From positions 186,001-250,000 of the forward strand of contig FODP01000010.1 in the NCBI GenBank assembly GCA_900110395.1: 64,000 bases of DNA, written 5' to 3'. The position numbers were made by a program, and so were the translations under genes. The notes below the pieces were generated by a model that worked only from the letters and a program-made list of their open reading frames with translations, was not told where the DNA came from and did not search any database. Origin of the DNA: Rhodospirillales bacterium URHD0017. GTDB taxonomy: Bacteria; Pseudomonadota; Alphaproteobacteria; Reyranellales; Reyranellaceae. Of the stretch, positions 60,829 through 64,000 are shown piece by piece (positions within the stretch are counted from its first letter, which is position 1; each line of letters starts with the position of its first letter).

Positions 60829-62511
60829 CTACGGTGACTGGGTCGACGTCTCCTCCTCCGCCTCATCGCTGACCTGCTCGTCGACGGCCGGCGCCGCGCT
60901 GGCCGCGGCATGGCGGATGCGTGCTTCCTCGAGATCGAACTCACGCTCGATGCGCCGGCGCGCCTCGTCGGTCAGCCGGCCTTCGGTGTAGGCCCGGTCG
61001 ATCGCCTCGCGCTCGATGTCGACCAGCTGCAGCTCGAGAATACTGGTGTCGCCCACCGGGTCCTCGTCAGTGCGTTCGTCGGCGCTCACCCCGAGGTGAC
61101 GGCGGCGATCGCTGTGGCGCCGCCGCAACGCCGCGACGGAGGCCTTGGGCGCCCCCTCTGCCGCAGCCCGATCCAGGCCTGCCAGCACTGCCTCGATGCC
61201 CTCGATCCGTGCCGCGAGCTCGGTGCGCTTGTGCTCTTCGGCTTCGGCGAGACCGTCGCGGGCGAGTCCGAGCCCACGCACGACGCGCGCCAGCGTCGCG
61301 CCAAGGCCGAGGAGCGTGAAGGTGATGACGCAGAAGGTCACGAACAGGATCAGGTCGCGGTCGGGAAAGGCCCGTCCGCCCAGCATGAAAGGGATCGACA
61401 GCGCGGCGGCGAGGCTTACGACCCCGCGCAGGCCGACAAAGGACAGGAGGAAGGCAGACCGCCAGTTCGGCGCCGGCTCGCGGCGGCGCACCGCGCCGGA
61501 CAGCATGTGCGGCAGGTAGGTGGCCGGGAACACCCAAATGAAGCGCACGGCGATCACGGTCGCGCAGACCAGGGCGGCGGCCGTCAGCGGTCGCCGCCAT
61601 CCCTCGCCGGCCAAGCCTTCGACTACCGAGTGCGCCTGAAGCCCGGTGAGAACGAAGGTCAGCGCTTCGACGCCCCAAGTGACGAGGTCCCAGATGAAAT
61701 AGCCCTGCAGGCGCGTCGCCGGCCTGATAAGACGCCGCCCGTTCCACGACACCCATAGGCCGGCCGCGACGCACGCGACCACGCCAGACCCGCCCAGGAG
61801 ATGGGGGGGCCAGAAGGCGACAAAGGGGATGACCAGCGCCAGCAGCACCTCGGCGCGCGGATCGTCGGCGAGGTGGCGCAGCCGCAGCATCACCCAGCCA
61901 ACGGCCACGCCGAAGGCGATCTCGCCCGAAGCGATCGCGGCGAACTGCAGCGCCGCCGTCGCCGGCGAGAAGCCGCCCGTGGCCACGGCGGCCAGCGCAA
62001 AGCTGAAGGTCACCAGGGCCGTCGCGTCGTTCACGAGGCTCTCGCCCTCGAGCACCAAAATCAGCCGTCGCGGCAGGCGCAGGGCGCGCAGCACCGCCAT
62101 GGGCGCCACCGAATCGGGCGGTGACACGATGGCACCCAGCACGAACGCCACTGCCCACGGCAGACCGACGGCATAGTGAACAACCACGGCGACCGCCGTG
62201 GTGGTGAACAGCACGCAGCCGACGGCCAGCAGCAGGATCGGCCGCAGGTTGTTGCGGAAGCCGCGCCAGCTCATGCCGACGCCGGAACCGTAGAGAATCG
62301 GCGGCAGTAGGACCATCAACGTCACATCGGGATCGAGCGGTACACGCGGCAGGCCGGGTAGAAAACCCACGGTCATGCCGGCGACCAGCAACACGATAGG
62401 CGCTGCGATACGCAGGCGCTTGGCCGCCACGCTGGCGGCGGCGATCAGGCAGGCGAGCGCCAGGACAAAAGCGAGATCGCGAGGGTCTTCCATCGCGCCG
62501 GAGTGTGCCAT
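60829..62511 (-). CDS. CPA1-family Na+/H+ antiporter
   Basis: A 560-residue antiporter. About twelve membrane helices (1-400) are followed by a long charged cytoplasmic tail with helical EAEEHKRTELAARIEGIEAVL and EARRRIEREFDLEEARIRHA. The ion-binding motif GESLVNDATALV (Asn-Asp) is present, with SFVGLRGVVSLAAALSIP as the conserved Arg helix. YjcE/NhaP-like; exports Na+ (or K+) for protons. Start is ATG 62511 or 62493. The acidic C-terminus (DEAEEETSTQSP) may be regulatory. Confidence 0.92.
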   Translation of the reverse strand: MAHSGAMEDPRDLAFVLALACLIAAASVAAKRLRIAAPIVLLVAGMTVGFLPGLPRVPLDPDVTLMVLLPPILYGSGVGMSWRGFRNNLRPILLLAVGCVLFTTTAVAVVVHYAVGLPWAVAFVLGAIVSPPDSVAPMAVLRALRLPRRLILVLEGESLVNDATALVTFSFALAAVATGGFSPATAALQFAAIASGEIAFGVAVGWVMLRLRHLADDPRAEVLLALVIPFVAFWPPHLLGGSGVVACVAAGLWVSWNGRRLIRPATRLQGYFIWDLVTWGVEALTFVLTGLQAHSVVEGLAGEGWRRPLTAAALVCATVIAVRFIWVFPATYLPHMLSGAVRRREPAPNWRSAFLLSFVGLRGVVSLAAALSIPFMLGGRAFPDRDLILFVTFCVITFTLLGLGATLARVVRGLGLARDGLAEAEEHKRTELAARIEGIEAVLAGLDRAAAEGAPKASVAALRRRHSDRRRHLGVSADERTDEDPVGDTSILELQLVDIEREAIDRAYTEGRLTDEARRRIEREFDLEEARIRHAAASAAPAVDEQVSDEAEEETSTQSP

Positions 62512-62652
62512 CGCCGCTGAGGGTCGGGCTACGCCCGCGGCAGGAGAGCGTCGGGCAACGCGAAAGTCCGCTGGCCCCTAGAAAAGCGCTTTGCCTGCCA
62601 GGGCCCGGCCAAACGACGATCACGCTGGCCGGGTTCCATAGCTCCCGTCCCA

Positions 62653-62817
62653 TTTGTCCCGCAGACCTCGCAGCTCAATTTACCCTACCAATTCCTTATC
62701 GAGGTGTTGAACCGAGGCAACTGGTCAAGCCAGCACAACGGTGTCGGTGCACCGTCGGGTTGGAAACAGGAACTCCGCAAGGTCTACGGGCGTTTCCTCG
62801 GCCGCCGAGGTCGTTAG
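62653..62817 (+). pseudogene. 3' remnant of an unidentified gene
   Basis: An open stretch without start reads FVPQTSQLNLPYQFLIEVL, then NRGNWSSQHNGVGAPSG and WKQELRKVYGRFLGRRGR, and stops with TAG immediately before the ATG of the glycosyltransferase pseudogene. The TAG-ATG contact looks like a former operon junction. Family unknown; the 5' part is lost. Confidence 0.45.
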
Positions 62818-63212
62818 ATGAGGATAGCGTAGGTTGCCCCGCTGATGGAAAACGTACCCCTCGCCTCTACGGGGGACCGAGCGGGTAGTTTCCCACCTCA
62901 GCGAAGAGCTTGTTCATCAGGGCCACGACGTTCACCCTTTTTGCCAGAGGCGATTCGAGGACTTCGGCGAAGCTAGTCAGTTGCTCCGAGATGGCTTTGC
63001 GACTTAACCCCGCCGTCAAGGACGCGCTGTCTTATCATCTGATGATGCTGAACGAAGTATGCCGACAGGATTTCGAAGTGATTCATTTCCATACTGATCT
63101 GCTTCACTTCCCACTTATAGGCGATTTCGCCCTCCGCACACTGACGACTCTGCACGGACGCCTCGACCTTCCGGATCTCAAGCGCTTCTACGCCGCCTTT
63201 CCTAACGTTCCG
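62818..63212 (+). pseudogene. Family 4 glycosyltransferase, N-terminal remnant with nonsense and frameshift mutations
   Basis: From ATG 62818 the sequence reads MRIA-stop-VAPLMENVP, with a TAG at 62830 where this family has Gln. One-base losses near 62858 and 62874 and one-base gain near 62931 must be repaired to continue. The continuation is RLYGGTERVVSHLSEELVHQGHDV, then TLFARGDSRTSAKLV and VIHFHTDLLHFPLIG, then TLHGRLDLPDLKRFYAAFPNV. This is the donor-side start of GT4 enzymes. Near 63212 similarity stops and another gene's 3' end is attached in frame. Confidence 0.8.
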
Positions 63213-63437
63213 GGCGCACCGGGGGGGCTGCAGATCACCTTGCCGATCATCGGCGGCGGCGTCGCGGCGGGCGGCAGTGGCTCGTACTGTCATGCCCTGG
63301 TCCGCATCGTCGACGGCAGGGTGGCGGGTGTCACCTATGCCGGCGACAACGACGACTTCCTCGGGAAAGACGGCGTTTGCGCCCCGATCTTCCGCGGCTC
63401 CCTGCGCGAGCAACAGCAATCGCGCGACGCGCGCTAA
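63213..63437 (+). pseudogene. 3' end of an unknown protein fused to the glycosyltransferase remnant
   Basis: The fused frame continues GAPGGLQITLPIIGGGVAAGG, then GSYCHALVRIVDGRVAGVTYA and GDNDDFLGKDGVCAPIFRGS, before stopping at 63437. This is not part of any GT4 enzyme; it looks like the C-terminus of a small exported protein. The join is near 63212. Confidence 0.55.
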
Positions 63438-63832
63438 AGACCGCGTGCCGGCTGCCTGCTTTAACGAGAGCCCCTGAGGTGCCCGGTCGGTGACCGCCGA
63501 ACACCTCATCCGGAACCGTGCGAGGTCCGGTGCGGCAAGGGCCACAAGCGCCGCCCCACCCAGCAGGCGAAGTCGGCTCATATCGCTTTCCGAAACGGCT
63601 CCGGCGCGAACGCCTCCGGGCGATCTGGATCAGCGCCATTGCCTCCTGCGGGCTCGACTCGACGACTAGGCTGCGTTCCACCTGCGCCCGCCCTCCGGTT
63701 TCCCGATGAGGCTCACGCCGCAGGCCGCCGTCCGAAAGTGTCAACGCGGTGTCATGCTCGTAGACCTGCATCGGGAGAAGAGACGGACGCTCGCGGGAAA
63801 CTTCGCTGCCCCGTGGACACTCGCCTCCCTGT
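63438..63832. other. Intergenic, possible small gene on minus strand
   Basis: About 395 bases. The minus strand from an ATG at 63771 reads MQVYEHDTALTLSDGGLRRE and later ERSLVVESSPQEAMALIQIA, which looks protein-like, but the frame then turns into unlikely sequence and no ribosome site is seen. Not called as a gene. Confidence 0.35.
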
Positions 63833-63880
63833 GACTCCGGCCAGTTCGGTTACGCGGACTCCGGCCAGTTCGGTTACGCG
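63833..63880. repeat. Exact 2 x 24-bp tandem duplication
   Basis: Two identical 24-base units, 63833-63856 and 63857-63880 (each starting GACTCCGGCC and ending GTTACGCG). The right unit contains the stop codon of the minus-strand gene at 63874, so the duplication lies at that gene's 3' end. Confidence 0.9.
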
Positions 63881-64000
63881 AGGCGCGCTAAAACGCCGCT
63901 CAGGTCAGCAGGTCGCCGCTGGCGCTGACGATTATCGGCCAGCCTTGCCTTCAATTCCTCGATCATTTTCGACGCATGTGCCTTGGTCAGCGCGCTTTCG
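63874..64000 (-). CDS. DUF3072-like protein (partial, C-terminus)
   Basis: The last 42 codons of a minus-strand gene entering from beyond the window. ESALTKAHASKMIEELKARL fits the DUF3072 pattern of an LTKAxASxxIxxLK helix that follows a MT-xAQ-xxL segment not seen here. It ends RQRRPADLSGVLARLA and a TAA inside the tandem duplication. Identification rests on one motif. Confidence 0.5.
   Translation of the reverse strand, partial: ESALTKAHASKMIEELKARLADNRQRQRRPADLSGVLARLA

Noticed and set aside
63331..63771. 146-residue minus-strand frame as a gene
   Set aside because: Only the first third looks protein-like; the rest is antisense of the fused 3' fragment and no start signal is seen.

Overview
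The window is 64 kb of high-GC DNA (by eye about two-thirds G+C). Gene content suggests a soil or freshwater alphaproteobacterium of the Rhodospirillales, Hyphomicrobiales or Reyranella kind: many acyl-CoA enzymes, Bug-type and NMT1-type binding proteins, bacterioferritin with its ferredoxin next to an Fe-type SOD, W_rich_C repeats and an H-NS/HvrA-like protein. The genus cannot be fixed from sequence alone.

Left half (1-42 kb), mostly intact housekeeping and metabolic genes. Region 1-3.5 kb holds a nitrate/sulfonate/taurine-type ABC importer and a crotonase. Region 3.5-7.2 kb is a glycolipid or polyprenyl-sugar cluster: SMR flippase-like protein, GT2 with membrane tail, methyltransferase and a divergent multi-spanning protein. 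Region 7.4-9.7 kb is a four-gene overlapping operon (MaoC, VOC, two thioesterases). Next come a membrane adenylate cyclase, an acyl-CoA dehydrogenase divergent from a thioesterase, bfd/bfr/sodB, an LpxR-like protein, an MFS pump and a B12/radical-SAM enzyme. Region 20-27 kb encodes a type I secretion pair (HlyD, HlyB) and its probable cargo, a 1142-residue M8 (leishmanolysin-like) metalloprotease with seven W_rich_C repeats. Region 27-38.8 kb holds TauD, a TylF methyltransferase, NAD kinase, AbrB, SDR, Bug-type binding protein, MFS, dienelactone hydrolase, acyl-CoA ligase and a DAO oxidase.

Region 38.8-42.1 kb is a bufferin-type (copper-binding RiPP) locus. Four tandem exported Cys-rich precursors are followed by a strong intrinsic hairpin, then a DUF692/MNIO enzyme and its DUF2063 partner. 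The four-fold precursor array and the hairpin between precursors and enzyme make it the most interesting system here.

Region 42.2-43 kb is an RNA junction. It has a tRNA-Leu(UAA) split by a 210-nt group I intron between U34 and A35, and a tRNA-Glu remnant without its 5' acceptor strand. Beyond it the DNA looks like a genomic island in decay: a globin, a flavin monooxygenase with divergent LysR regulator, and a three-gene signalling operon. That operon has a 2232-residue histidine kinase with 11 tandem GAF domains, a receiver, and a receiver-cyclase. They are followed by an H-NS-like protein, pseudo-tRNA-Val, truncated thermonuclease, an in-frame cyclase/LysR chimera, a broken glycosyltransferase joined to an unrelated 3' end, and intact genes between them (HdeA-like, FAD oxidase, Na+/H+ antiporter).

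Two palindromic repeat families punctuate the left half. Two copies contain long C-tract/G-tract inserts that look like assembly artefacts.
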